From positions 1-5,258 of the forward strand of contig JAUNBN010000106.1 of NCBI GenBank assembly GCA_030527085.1: DNA of 5,258 nucleotides. The letters run 5' to 3'. The notes under the pieces are model-generated. The model made no database searches. It worked only from the letters and a program-made list of their open reading frames with translations, and was not told where the DNA came from. Made by a program: the position numbers and the translations under genes. Shown here piece after piece: positions 1 to 5,080 of this stretch. Within the stretch, counting starts at the first letter, position 1. Every line of letters starts with the position of its first letter. The stretch is from Oscillospiraceae bacterium (GTDB taxonomy: Bacteria; Bacillota; Clostridia; Oscillospirales; Ruminococcaceae).

Positions 1-111
1 CCTCGCCCGCGCTTCGCGCACTGCGAGGCCGCTCGCGCGTATAAGGCGCTTTTGTAAGTTGGCGCAGCTGCCCGCGCCGGCTCTGCCTTATTCTTGTCTG
101 TTCCCCGCCTG
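1..111 (-). other. Downstream edge of the head operon; no supported start
   Basis: This is the stretch after the stop of the zinc-ribbon gene, read leftwards. Two minus-strand frames stay open from about position 110 to the window edge, and one of them encodes an Ala/Arg/Lys-rich stretch. Neither shows an ATG, GTG or TTG with a good ribosome site close to the upstream stop. A GTG at 19-21 opens a third frame, too close to the edge to judge. In related phages a capsid, scaffold or head-morphogenesis gene follows here, so the first codons of such a gene may be present. I see no terminator, so the operon probably continues beyond the window. Confidence 0.3.
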
Positions 112-474
112 TTATATCTTCTCCCTGCCTTCGATATTAACCCTCGTCTCCTTGGCGCAGCCCGGGCAGCGCAGGCGCAGCTCCGTCTCGCTCTCACTTA
201 TAAGCAGCGCCTCGTCGGGCAGACGGTAGCTGTCCTCGGCGAGGTAGGCGAGCGGCACGCCGCAGCAGCTCGCCGCGCTCCCGTCCGGAGCGCTATTCAC
301 TATAAGCCGCTTGAGGCGAGCTGCCGGCAGCCCCCTCCTGCCCTCGGGGCAGTTCTCGTCAGTACACTTCAAATCCACAACGGAAAAAATCTTCGTCGCC
401 CCGTTCGCGTCTGTTTCGGCTTGAGTAAAGCTCGCGCTTATCGCGAGCTCGTTTTTACAGTGTTTGCAAAGCAT
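112..474 (-). CDS. Small phage protein with two zinc-ribbon-like cysteine sets
   Basis: This 120-residue protein is of unknown exact function. Visible metal-ligand candidates are Cys3-x2-Cys6 and Cys37-x4-Cys42 (first set), and Cys70/Cys71 with Cys103-x2-Cys106 (second set), which looks like two zinc ribbons joined by a linker. There is no signal peptide or membrane segment, so it should act in the cytoplasm. The ATG overlaps the last 20 nt of the portal gene and is preceded by AGGAG about 7 nt upstream, inside the portal coding sequence, which suggests coupled translation. Small CxxC proteins of this type are often found just after the portal gene in prophages of anaerobic bacteria. Their role (structural, or nucleic-acid or protein binding) is not established to my knowledge. 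Gene reality is well supported by position, ribosome site and conserved Cys spacing; the function is open. Confidence 0.8.
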   Translation of the reverse strand: MLCKHCKNELAISASFTQAETDANGATKIFSVVDLKCTDENCPEGRRGLPAARLKRLIVNSAPDGSAASCCGVPLAYLAEDSYRLPDEALLISESETELRLRCPGCAKETRVNIEGREKI

Positions 475-2056
475 TCGCCTTCTCCTTTCCCTCGTTTAAA
501 ATCTCCGAAAAGCTCTTGGCCTGAGTTTTCCCCTTAAGCGCGGGAATTTTGAGCTCGTCCTTTCGCTCGCGCAGCCTTTGCAGTATGCGCCCCTTGTTGC
601 GAATATAGCTGTCCGGAACGCTCTCAAGATACACCAGCGCGTCGTCTATAATGCCCTTGGCGAAGAGGCTGTCCAGAGTGCCGAGCTGGGTCAGCTCGCT
701 CCAGTAGGCCGAAGCCCCTACCTCAACCTTGAGCTGCATGGACTGCAAATCGAGCTTTGAGAAATCGAAGCTCTCAAAGCTCGGCTCGCCGTTTTCGTCC
801 GTAAAGCGCACCCGGCGCGGCCCGTAAGTAGCGCAAATCATATCGGCTATTATTCGAACATAGTCCTCAACGAACTGGTAGAGCGCCAGCCTCTGCAAAT
901 CGAGCGGCGCGGCCGTAGCCTTCTGCACGGCTATAATCGCCGAGGTGTTGTCCGGCCTCACATTGCCCAGCGCCGCGTCCGAAGCGCCCATGAACTCCTT
1001 GGTGTACTCTATCGTGCGGTTCACAACCTCTATGAGCTGCGCGGACATGTCCGGCGCTTTAAAGGCCGTGGTAACTGCTTCGGAGGGGTTGCCCGCAACG
1101 CCGATTGCCTCGCCCACGCGGTTGCTCCAGCTCTTAATTTTGAGCCGGTCGTAGAAAACCTTCGGGAAGGCCATCGTGTTCTGGTGGTGTATGGCCATGG
1201 CCCAGAGCTTGTTCACCGCTATCTGATTCGGTATAAGCCCCGTGACGATCGCCTGCCCGTGGTAGGAGTTCTTGATTTTTTCGTAGCTCATGTAGCTTAG
1301 CGGGTAGCGCCTGTAGCCCGTGTCAGTCGCCGGGCGCACCACCGCGTCGCGCGTGACCTCCGTAAACCATACCCCGCCCTCGCGCCTGTAGAGCTTAACT
1401 ATTACCGTAACGAGATCAGAGGGGCTGTAGGCGCTCTCCCCCGCGTAGAGCGCGTCGTTGTCGGGCCTTATATCCTGAGCCTTAGCCCCCGAAAAGCGCC
1501 GCGCGCGCTCCCTGACCGTCTCGAGCTGTTCGCGCTTAACAATCAGTATATATGGCTGTTTCTGTACTTCTTGTATAAAAGGATTTCCGAAGAGCACCCG
1601 CGTGTTGTCTATGAGCTCCAGGCAGATATCCCCGCGCACGCTCTGCGGCCCCTCTGCGGCGCAGTCGTAGTACCAGTAAAAGCAGCCGTCCCCGTCCACC
1701 ACGCAGTTGCGCAGCATATCCCGCATTAGGGATTTCGCCTTAGTGTTTTCAATTACCCTCTCTATCTCTGCGGAGAGCAGCCTTGCCGCGCGCTCCTTTT
1801 CGGGCGAGGGGTCGAAGGGACTCACCTCAACCGCTATGTCGTCGGAGACGAGCATGGCAACTATATAGCTGCCCACCCGCTTCAAAAAGTTGAGCACGGG
1901 CTTGTCGAGGTCGGGAGCGTTGAGCCCCTCCCACTGCCTGCCGATGTAAAACTGCTCGTTCTGCCTTACCGTGTCGTAGAGCCCTATTCCCCTGTTGTAG
2001 GAAACGCAGGCCTCATATTCCTTTCTTATCTCCTCAGGTCTTGTCGCCGTCTTCAA
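455..2056 (-). CDS. Phage portal protein
   Basis: This 533-residue protein has the size and features of a tailed-phage portal, the ring at one capsid vertex through which the terminase pumps DNA and to which the tail attaches. Recognisable stretches are NEQFYIGRQWEG (about residues 33-44), the VVDGDGCFYWYYD block (about 119-131), and FGNPFIQEVQKQPYI (about 156-170). The last recalls P22-like portals and the portals of many gut Clostridia prophages. The C-terminal part is rich in charged helices. The start is TTG at 2054-2056, overlapping the upstream gene by 23 nt, with a purine-rich GAGGGGG about 10 nt upstream. No ATG occurs in frame until about residue 68, and the residues before it look family-like, so the TTG start is preferred. 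The gene follows the terminase, as expected. Confidence in portal identity is high; the exact family is inferred from memory. Confidence 0.9.
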   Translation of the reverse strand: MKTATRPEEIRKEYEACVSYNRGIGLYDTVRQNEQFYIGRQWEGLNAPDLDKPVLNFLKRVGSYIVAMLVSDDIAVEVSPFDPSPEKERAARLLSAEIERVIENTKAKSLMRDMLRNCVVDGDGCFYWYYDCAAEGPQSVRGDICLELIDNTRVLFGNPFIQEVQKQPYILIVKREQLETVRERARRFSGAKAQDIRPDNDALYAGESAYSPSDLVTVIVKLYRREGGVWFTEVTRDAVVRPATDTGYRRYPLSYMSYEKIKNSYHGQAIVTGLIPNQIAVNKLWAMAIHHQNTMAFPKVFYDRLKIKSWSNRVGEAIGVAGNPSEAVTTAFKAPDMSAQLIEVVNRTIEYTKEFMGASDAALGNVRPDNTSAIIAVQKATAAPLDLQRLALYQFVEDYVRIIADMICATYGPRRVRFTDENGEPSFESFDFSKLDLQSMQLKVEVGASAYWSELTQLGTLDSLFAKGIIDDALVYLESVPDSYIRNKGRILQRLRERKDELKIPALKGKTQAKSFSEILNEGKEKANALQTL

Positions 2057-2270
2057 GCTTTAATTGCCCCCTCTCGCTTCCATCGTAATTCATGAAGTTC
2101 TCAAACTGTCTCAAATAGCTCTCGTCCCCGCCGCCCTCCTTTTCGGACAGCGCCGGCAAGAGCGCGCCGCCCTCCTCGGCGAGCCTCAGGGCCAGCAGAA
2201 ATACCGCCGTCCCGAAGGCCGCGCCCAGAATAAAGCTGAGGGCAAAAAACCAAAACTCAAATTGCAGCAT
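2034..2270 (-). CDS. Small single-pass membrane protein in the head operon
   Basis: This 78-residue protein has a clear hydrophobic N-terminal segment (about residues 6-28, Phe/Leu/Ala-rich) followed by a charged, Gly-rich tail, so it is predicted to be anchored in the inner membrane. Near the C-terminus it carries YLRQFENFMNYDG (residues 52-64), a motif I associate with short accessory proteins of Firmicutes-type prophages and which resembles the end of the neighbouring large terminase. The ATG lies 13 nt after the terminase stop and is preceded by AAAGGAAAGG, a good ribosome site. The 3' end overlaps the portal gene by 23 nt. No holin-like second helix is seen, and a lysis role would be odd at this place in the operon. 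The function is unknown; reality as a gene is well supported by context. Confidence 0.75.
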   Translation of the reverse strand: MLQFEFWFFALSFILGAAFGTAVFLLALRLAEEGGALLPALSEKEGGGDESYLRQFENFMNYDGSERGQLKLEDGDKT

Positions 2271-2283
2271 TTTCCTTTCCTTT

Positions 2284-3615
2284 CTAGGTCTTGTATTTTA
2301 TAAGGCTCTCTATCTGCCTGAGATAGCCCGCCTCCTCGAGCGCGGCGCTCTCCTGCAGGCTTTCGAATTCCGGCGCGTGCGCGGCGGCGAAATAGCGCAG
2401 CGCGTCCGGCGCGTGCGTCAGCTCGTGGGGGAAGACGGCGCAGTCGTTGGGATTCTTCGCATCTCTGGCTATCAGCGGCAGGCAGCGAATCGCGTTAAGG
2501 CAGGTATCAAAAAAGAAAAGCCCCGCACCCTCGCCGCCCTCAGGCAGCTTCAGGGGCTTGAGCCACTCTTTCAGCGCGTACCAGCCCGCAACCCGGTTTG
2601 AGGGCGCGCGAGTAAGCTCCACTCCGCAGTGCAGAAAGATTTCCGCCGCGCTCTGCCCGCTCTCCTGCCGGCGGTTCCAGAGGTCGGGCGGGGCCAAAAA
2701 CTCGCAGACGCTCTCGCCCTCGCTGAGCTCCAGAATGCGCTTCGCCGCCGAGCTTATGATGTGCGAGCTCTCGTAGACTTCGCGGTAGACGCAGGCCCTG
2801 CCGTCCGGCAAGAGTGCTATCCAGTAGCCCGCCAGCATGTCCAAGCCGTAGTCCATTGTAAAAAAGCGGCTCGAGCCCTCGGGCAGCTCAAAGGGGCGGC
2901 AGACGTGCAGCCCTCTCGACCACTCCGAAAAATACCGTCCCTCGAGCAGATTCCACTCCCCCTCGAGCAGCGCCAGCCTCTCGGCCTCGGGCAGATTTTT
3001 AAGCCTCTGCTTGTAGCCCGGGTCGGCGCTCGTAAGAAAGACGTTGTCGTCCACTCTCGAGGGTATGAAGACCCGCGTGCCTCCAAGCGTCCGCTGCTGA
3101 GTTCGCGGCGGGGCCGGGTCTATGAAGCGGCGCTTAACCCAGTCGTGCCCCAGGCCTCCGGGGTTCGTGGTGCTCTTGAGCTGCTTCGGAAAGCCGTTAG
3201 CGCCTCTCACCCGCGAGCTCAAATACAAATACATATGCTCGCTGAAATGCGTCAGCTCGTCAAAGCGTATCACGTCGTATTCCGCGCTCTGGTAGCGGTA
3301 GACGTCGTTCTCCGAGTCGCAGTAGCCGAACTCAATAAGCGAGCCGTTTACAAAGCGCCCCGTGTGCTCGGTCTTCGCGTACTCATAGAGCTTTTTCGGG
3401 TAGAGCGCCAGCGCCGCGCGAATCAGAGTGCGCTCCAGCTCGGGGCGCGTCCGTCTGAGTATGAGCTGCCGCGAGCCGGAATATGTGAGCGCGAACACAA
3501 AGGCGTCTATAATCTGCCCGTAGCTCTTGCCGCCGCCCGCCGCGCCGCCGAAGAGCACCTCGAAACTCCCGGCCTCAACAAACTCCAGCTGCCGCTCGCT
3601 CAGCTCAAGCTCCAT
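2284..3615 (-). CDS. Phage terminase large subunit (packaging ATPase/nuclease)
   Basis: This 443-residue motor protein cuts concatemeric phage DNA and drives it through the portal using ATP. The N-terminal ATPase shows Walker A GGAAGGGKS (residues 23-31, Lys30), Walker B YDVIRFDEL (113-121, Asp119 and catalytic Glu120) and the coupling motif TTNPGG (149-154). The C-terminal RNase H-like nuclease shows the first acidic residue in FFTMDYG (Asp255) and a late HAPDALRY (Asp404) matching the usual last metal-binding Asp; Asp311 may be another. All core motifs are intact and the length is normal. The ATG overlaps the preceding gene by 11 nt (ATGGAGCTTGA), with only a partial ribosome site (GAGG at 3626-3629), which fits translational coupling. 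The protein ends in YLRQIESLIKYKT, echoing the next gene product. Identity is very secure. Confidence 0.96.
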   Translation of the reverse strand: MELELSERQLEFVEAGSFEVLFGGAAGGGKSYGQIIDAFVFALTYSGSRQLILRRTRPELERTLIRAALALYPKKLYEYAKTEHTGRFVNGSLIEFGYCDSENDVYRYQSAEYDVIRFDELTHFSEHMYLYLSSRVRGANGFPKQLKSTTNPGGLGHDWVKRRFIDPAPPRTQQRTLGGTRVFIPSRVDDNVFLTSADPGYKQRLKNLPEAERLALLEGEWNLLEGRYFSEWSRGLHVCRPFELPEGSSRFFTMDYGLDMLAGYWIALLPDGRACVYREVYESSHIISSAAKRILELSEGESVCEFLAPPDLWNRRQESGQSAAEIFLHCGVELTRAPSNRVAGWYALKEWLKPLKLPEGGEGAGLFFFDTCLNAIRCLPLIARDAKNPNDCAVFPHELTHAPDALRYFAAAHAPEFESLQESAALEEAGYLRQIESLIKYKT

Positions 3616-3898
3616 CTCCCGGCCGCCTCACGACCAAAGTCAGCTTGAAATCCCTCTCCGCTGTACCCTCGCTCTCGGCTGCCGCCTCGCGTATGAATTT
3701 GACCGCGGCAAGGTCCCCCTTGAGCGCCTTTCCAATCAGCGCGAGCGCCATGGCCTCGTCGCGCGTCAGCTTCCCGAGCTCAGCAGCGCCGTCCAGCGAA
3801 GCGCTCTCGAGTCCCGCCAGTTCCTCAGGACTCAGGCTCTCGCCCAGCAGCCGTGAGAGCGACTGAGCAAAGCTCTCCCGCTTCTTTTTCCCTGACAA
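3605..3898 (-). CDS. Candidate terminase small subunit (TTG start)
   Basis: This 97-residue protein lies directly before the large terminase. The N-terminal half is polar and helical. The middle (about residues 46-72, TRDEAMALALIGKALKGDLA followed by AVKFIRE) matches the pattern of small phage proteins with a helix of the form 'A-x-KA-x-KGD-x-x-A-x-x-F/LI-R' that occupy the small-terminase slot in many Firmicutes prophages. If so, it would bind the packaging site and load the large subunit. The start is TTG at 3896-3898. The choice rests on AAGGAGGT at 3907-3914, a full match to the anti-Shine-Dalgarno sequence with an 8-nt spacer. The gene begins 74 nt inside the Cys-rich ORF in another frame and overlaps the large terminase by 11 nt. 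No clear DNA-binding helix-turn-helix is visible, so the role is inferred mainly from position and length. Confidence 0.65.
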   Translation of the reverse strand: MSGKKKRESFAQSLSRLLGESLSPEELAGLESASLDGAAELGKLTRDEAMALALIGKALKGDLAAVKFIREAAAESEGTAERDFKLTLVVRRPGDGA

Positions 3899-4019
3899 AA
3901 CCCCTCACCTCCTTTTTGGCGCAGCGCGCCAGTATGCAGAACAGTCTGCCGCAGCGCCTCGCCTCGTTCCAGACGCAAGCCTCGCAGCGCCTCTTCGCGT
4001 TTCTCTCTTCTTCAGTCAT
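3825..4019 (-). CDS. Small Cys-rich protein, possible zinc binder
   Basis: This 64-residue basic protein has six cysteines: CEAC (12, 15), then Cys23, Cys28 and Cys33 in a CGRLFCILARC segment, and Cys51. The spacing CxxC-x7-C-x4-C-x4-C suggests one metal site. I recognise the look ('CxxCxW...C...FC...RC') from short proteins encoded near phage packaging genes, but no function is known to me. The ATG has a strong ribosome site, AGGGAGGT at 4025-4032, about 5 nt upstream. The last 74 nt overlap the candidate small terminase in a different frame, a long overlap for real phage genes. The overlap could mean that only the Cys-rich N-terminal part is under selection, or that the tail is a by-product. 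Moderately confident that it is expressed. Confidence 0.55.
   Translation of the reverse strand: MTEEERNAKRRCEACVWNEARRCGRLFCILARCAKKEVRGFVREKEAGELCSVALTAAGREPES
3907..3914 (-). promoter_or_regulatory. Strong ribosome site deciding the TTG start of the small terminase candidate
   Basis: The minus strand reads AAGGAGGT, fully complementary to the 16S rRNA tail, 8 nt before the TTG at 3896-3898. It lies inside the Cys-rich ORF. No other in-frame start lies at a proper distance. A GTG overlapping its end belongs to the Cys-rich frame and is not a start for this gene. Confidence 0.75.
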
Positions 4020-4020
4020 T

Positions 4021-4155
4021 TCAGACCTCCCTCATTTGTTTATCCGGCTCCGCGCCCGCCGCGGGGGCCGCGCTTTTCTCTCTCTTTTTAGCGGCCCCCG
4101 CCGTACCTGTATGAAAAGGAGCGGTCAGGTCTTTAAGCGAGCTCCCCGACTGCAT
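4021..4155 (-). CDS. Possible 44-residue ORF opening at the repeat hairpin
   Basis: This short reading frame starts with ATG at 4153-4155, right at the edge of the first repeat hairpin, and stops with TGA at 4021-4023, one base before the ATG of the Cys-rich gene. The predicted peptide begins MQSGSSLKDLTAPFH and ends AEPDKQMREV, with a Lys/Arg/Ala-rich centre. For: its stop is tightly placed against the next start, the ribosome site of the next gene lies within its last codons, and GGCGGGGG lies upstream as a weak ribosome site. Against: that G-run is also the stem of the hairpin, the central codons coincide with an 11-bp perfect inverted repeat, and the same frame can be extended further into the repeat (ATG at about 4200). 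No family is recognised. It could be chance readthrough of non-coding DNA. Confidence 0.3.
   Translation of the reverse strand: MQSGSSLKDLTAPFHTGTAGAAKKREKSAAPAAGAEPDKQMREV
4061..4101. repeat. Perfect 11-bp inverted repeat with 19-nt loop
   Basis: GCGGGGGCCGC (4061-4071) and GCGGCCCCCGC (4091-4101) are exact reverse complements. The loop is pyrimidine-rich on the plus strand (A/G-rich on the minus strand). Neither side has a T-run at the stem base, so it is not a typical intrinsic terminator. It lies about 40 nt upstream of the Cys-rich gene start and inside the doubtful 44-codon ORF. It could be an RNA hairpin in the operon leader or a protein-binding or packaging site. Confidence 0.7.
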
Positions 4156-4310
4156 GCTGTATACCCCCGCCGAAGGCGGGAGTATACAGCAACGGCACAT
4201 ATCGGGAAACCCTCACAGCCGACCGAGCTCTCCGACTGCATGCTGCATACCCCCGCCGAAGGCGGGGATATGCAGCACCGGCACATATCGGGGAACCCTC
4301 ACAGCCGACC
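4139..4310. repeat. Two tandem 86-bp repeats, each with a long hairpin
   Basis: Copy 1 is 4139-4224 and copy 2 is 4225-4310. They abut exactly and differ by about eight substitutions and no indels. Each holds a near-perfect palindrome (4155-4191 and 4241-4277): about 8-10 outer pairs, one C/A mismatch on the plus strand (a G-U wobble in minus-strand RNA), 6-7 G-C pairs and a triloop. Within the stem a T-A pair in copy 1 is a C-G pair in copy 2, so both arms changed together. Each unit also has a small GGG-CCC hairpin nested in CGGC/GCCG. The period is not a multiple of three, so repeated coding is unlikely. They could be an intergenic palindromic element, structured RNA, or sites for terminase or another protein. 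Confidence 0.85.
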
Positions 4311-4346
4311 GCTCCCGGCGCGGCTGTAGAGGGGCTCTTCGCCCCT
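4301..4346. repeat. Cluster of two short hairpins beside the tandem repeats
   Basis: ACAGCCG (4301-4307) pairs with CGGCTGT (4321-4327), and AGGGGC (4330-4335) pairs with GCCCCT (4341-4346) around a 5-nt loop. The second is followed on the plus strand by TTAT, a poor terminator tail with no plus-strand gene ahead of it. The first arm is also the end of repeat copy 2, so alternative pairings are possible. Together with the neighbouring hairpins this makes almost all of 4139-4391 capable of folding. Confidence 0.5.
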
Positions 4347-4353
4347 TTATGGA

Positions 4354-4391
4354 GGACAACAAAGGGAGCGAACCTCGCGGCTCGCTCCCTT
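4354..4391 (-). terminator. Possible weak intrinsic terminator after the regulator gene
   Basis: A 10-bp perfect stem, AAGGGAGCGA (4362-4371) with TCGCTCCCTT (4382-4391), has a 10-nt loop. Read on the minus strand it is followed by TTTGTTGT, an interrupted T-tract. It lies about 70 nt past the regulator stop and before the packaging operon, the right place for a terminator that a late regulator could override. The broken T-tract makes it weak or merely another palindrome of the repeat cluster. Confidence 0.4.
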
Positions 4392-4407
4392 CTCATACCC
4401 TTCCACA

Positions 4408-4470
4408 CTATCAATATAAACCATCTGACCCGGAAAAAACGGAAAAATCAAAATTTTTTCAAATTTTTTC
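4408..4470. other. AT-rich tract with a 10-bp tandem duplication
   Basis: AAATTTTTTC occurs twice in direct succession (4451-4460 and 4461-4470), and the duplication spans the regulator's stop codon (4459-4461). The rest is A- and T-runs, in sharp contrast to the GC-rich surroundings. On the minus strand TATATT (4413-4418) looks like a -10 box but no -35 box lies at a proper distance. It may be a bendable or easily melted site, or a remnant of sequence insertion. Confidence 0.5.
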
Positions 4471-5007
4471 TGAGAGCTCCTCTCCGCAGTATTTTTCCTC
4501 CTTTGTAAAGATAGGCAGCTCGCGGATGTCGACCGCCGGCCCGCTCTTTTTAAAGGCGGCTTCACCGCCCGAAGCGGCGGCGCCCGCTCTCAGAGCTCTC
4601 TTGCTGCGCCTCACGCTCCTGCCCTCCCTCAAAAACTTGTCGTGGCGCTTGCGCGCCGTGTCCTCGCCCAGGCCGAGTATAAAGGCCGCCGCGGGCCAGC
4701 TCTTGCCCTTGATGTAGCGCAGGTAGAATATCTGCCTCGTGTCGCTGTCGGGTATCTCGTTTATAAAGCTCTGCAGGCGAAGCAGCTCGCAGACCGCCCT
4801 CTTCATGTTCTCCCCGATAAGCTTTTCAAGGTAGGCAATCTCGACCGCGCAGGCACCTACCCTGTCCGCCGCGCCCCGTCTGCGAGGCAGGCCGTCGTTC
4901 TTCGGCGCGGCATATTCCGCCCGCGCGCGAAGCTGGAGCAGCCGCCGCCGCTCGGTCTCTATCTCGCGCTTAAGATATCTAAGCTGCGAAAGCTCTCTCA
5001 CAGTCAT
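4459..5007 (-). CDS. Phage late-gene regulator, sigma-70 region 4-like (DUF1492/ArpU/RinA type)
   Basis: This 182-residue protein is probably a DNA-binding activator of the phage packaging and structural genes. Residues 5-32 and 52-83 form two heptad-like helices (coiled coil). Residues about 86-127 form a sigma-70 region 4-like helix-turn-helix with the family's hallmark RQIFYLRYIKGKSWPAAAFI, followed by the recognition helix DTARKRHDKFL. Between the helices, a G-L-P-R-R-R-G-A-A-D-R-V-G linker matches the 'dkVG' stretch of DUF1492 proteins. The C-terminal 55 residues (basic, Ala/Gly-rich, ending EEKYCGEELSEKI) go beyond the usual length of the family. The ATG has GAGAGG 8 nt upstream and lies about 38 nt below a strong promoter. 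Its place just before the terminase genes is typical. The family is confident; the exact target is inferred. Confidence 0.82.
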   Translation of the reverse strand: MTVRELSQLRYLKREIETERRRLLQLRARAEYAAPKNDGLPRRRGAADRVGACAVEIAYLEKLIGENMKRAVCELLRLQSFINEIPDSDTRQIFYLRYIKGKSWPAAAFILGLGEDTARKRHDKFLREGRSVRRSKRALRAGAAASGGEAAFKKSGPAVDIRELPIFTKEEKYCGEELSEKI

Positions 5008-5030
5008 TTTCTTTTCCTCTCTTTTAAAAT

Positions 5031-5042
5031 AAACATTTGTTC
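5031..5042. promoter_or_regulatory. LexA/DinR-like operator at the regulator's transcription start
   Basis: The minus strand reads GAACAAATGTTT, which fits the core of the Gram-positive LexA box GAAC-RNRY-GTTY at every core position; the flanking bases do not fit. It begins about 10 bases past the -10 box, spanning roughly +3 to +14, where a bound repressor would block initiation. This could make the gene SOS-inducible, or the site may belong to a phage repressor. It rests on one short motif only. Confidence 0.4.
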
Positions 5043-5051
5043 TTTATCTGC

Positions 5052-5080
5052 ATTATAGCGTCCTTGTATGACTAGGTCAA
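5052..5080 (-). promoter_or_regulatory. Near-consensus sigma70/sigmaA promoter
   Basis: On the minus strand, TTGACC (5075-5080) and TATAAT (5052-5057) are separated by exactly 17 bases. The -10 box is perfect and the -35 box has one mismatch. The predicted start of transcription is near 5045, giving a leader of about 38 nt before the regulator gene. Surrounding A/T-rich bases further favour activity. Confidence 0.85.

Noticed and set aside
2629..3648. Plus-strand 339-codon ORF opposite the large terminase
   Set aside because: It is the antisense shadow of a GC-rich gene whose Walker A, Walker B and nuclease motifs are all intact on the minus strand. Its own composition (Arg/Ala/Leu/Val) has no recognisable domain.
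4061..4101. Intrinsic terminator at the 11-bp inverted repeat
   Set aside because: The stem is strong but no T-run follows it on either strand, and genes of the same operon start immediately downstream.
4139..4310. CRISPR array
   Set aside because: There are only two copies, directly adjoining with no spacer between them, the unit is 86 bp rather than about 30 bp, and no cas genes are present.
4133..4414. Minus-strand 93-codon ORF across the tandem repeats
   Set aside because: It consists mostly of translated palindrome DNA. The repeat period of 86 bp shifts frame between copies, there is no good ribosome site, and the peptide is Arg/Ala/Gly/Cys-rich without domain features.
4347..4421. 25-codon leader peptide beginning MVYIDSVEGYEK on the minus strand
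   Set aside because: It has no ribosome site before the ATG, and most of its codons are the two arms of the terminator-like stem.
4413..4440. Promoter for the packaging operon at the TATATT box
   Set aside because: No -35-like hexamer stands 16-18 bases upstream on the minus strand; the closest TTGATT is about 27 bases away.
3853..4717. Plus-strand ORFs over the hairpin region and flanking genes (3853-4329 and 4154-4717)
   Set aside because: They run antisense to supported minus-strand genes and over the repeats, have low-complexity Ser/Pro/Arg composition and lack ribosome sites.
455..5007. tRNA gene, attachment site or integrase within the window
   Set aside because: I saw no cloverleaf-like sequence, recombinase motif or direct-repeat pair that would support any of these.
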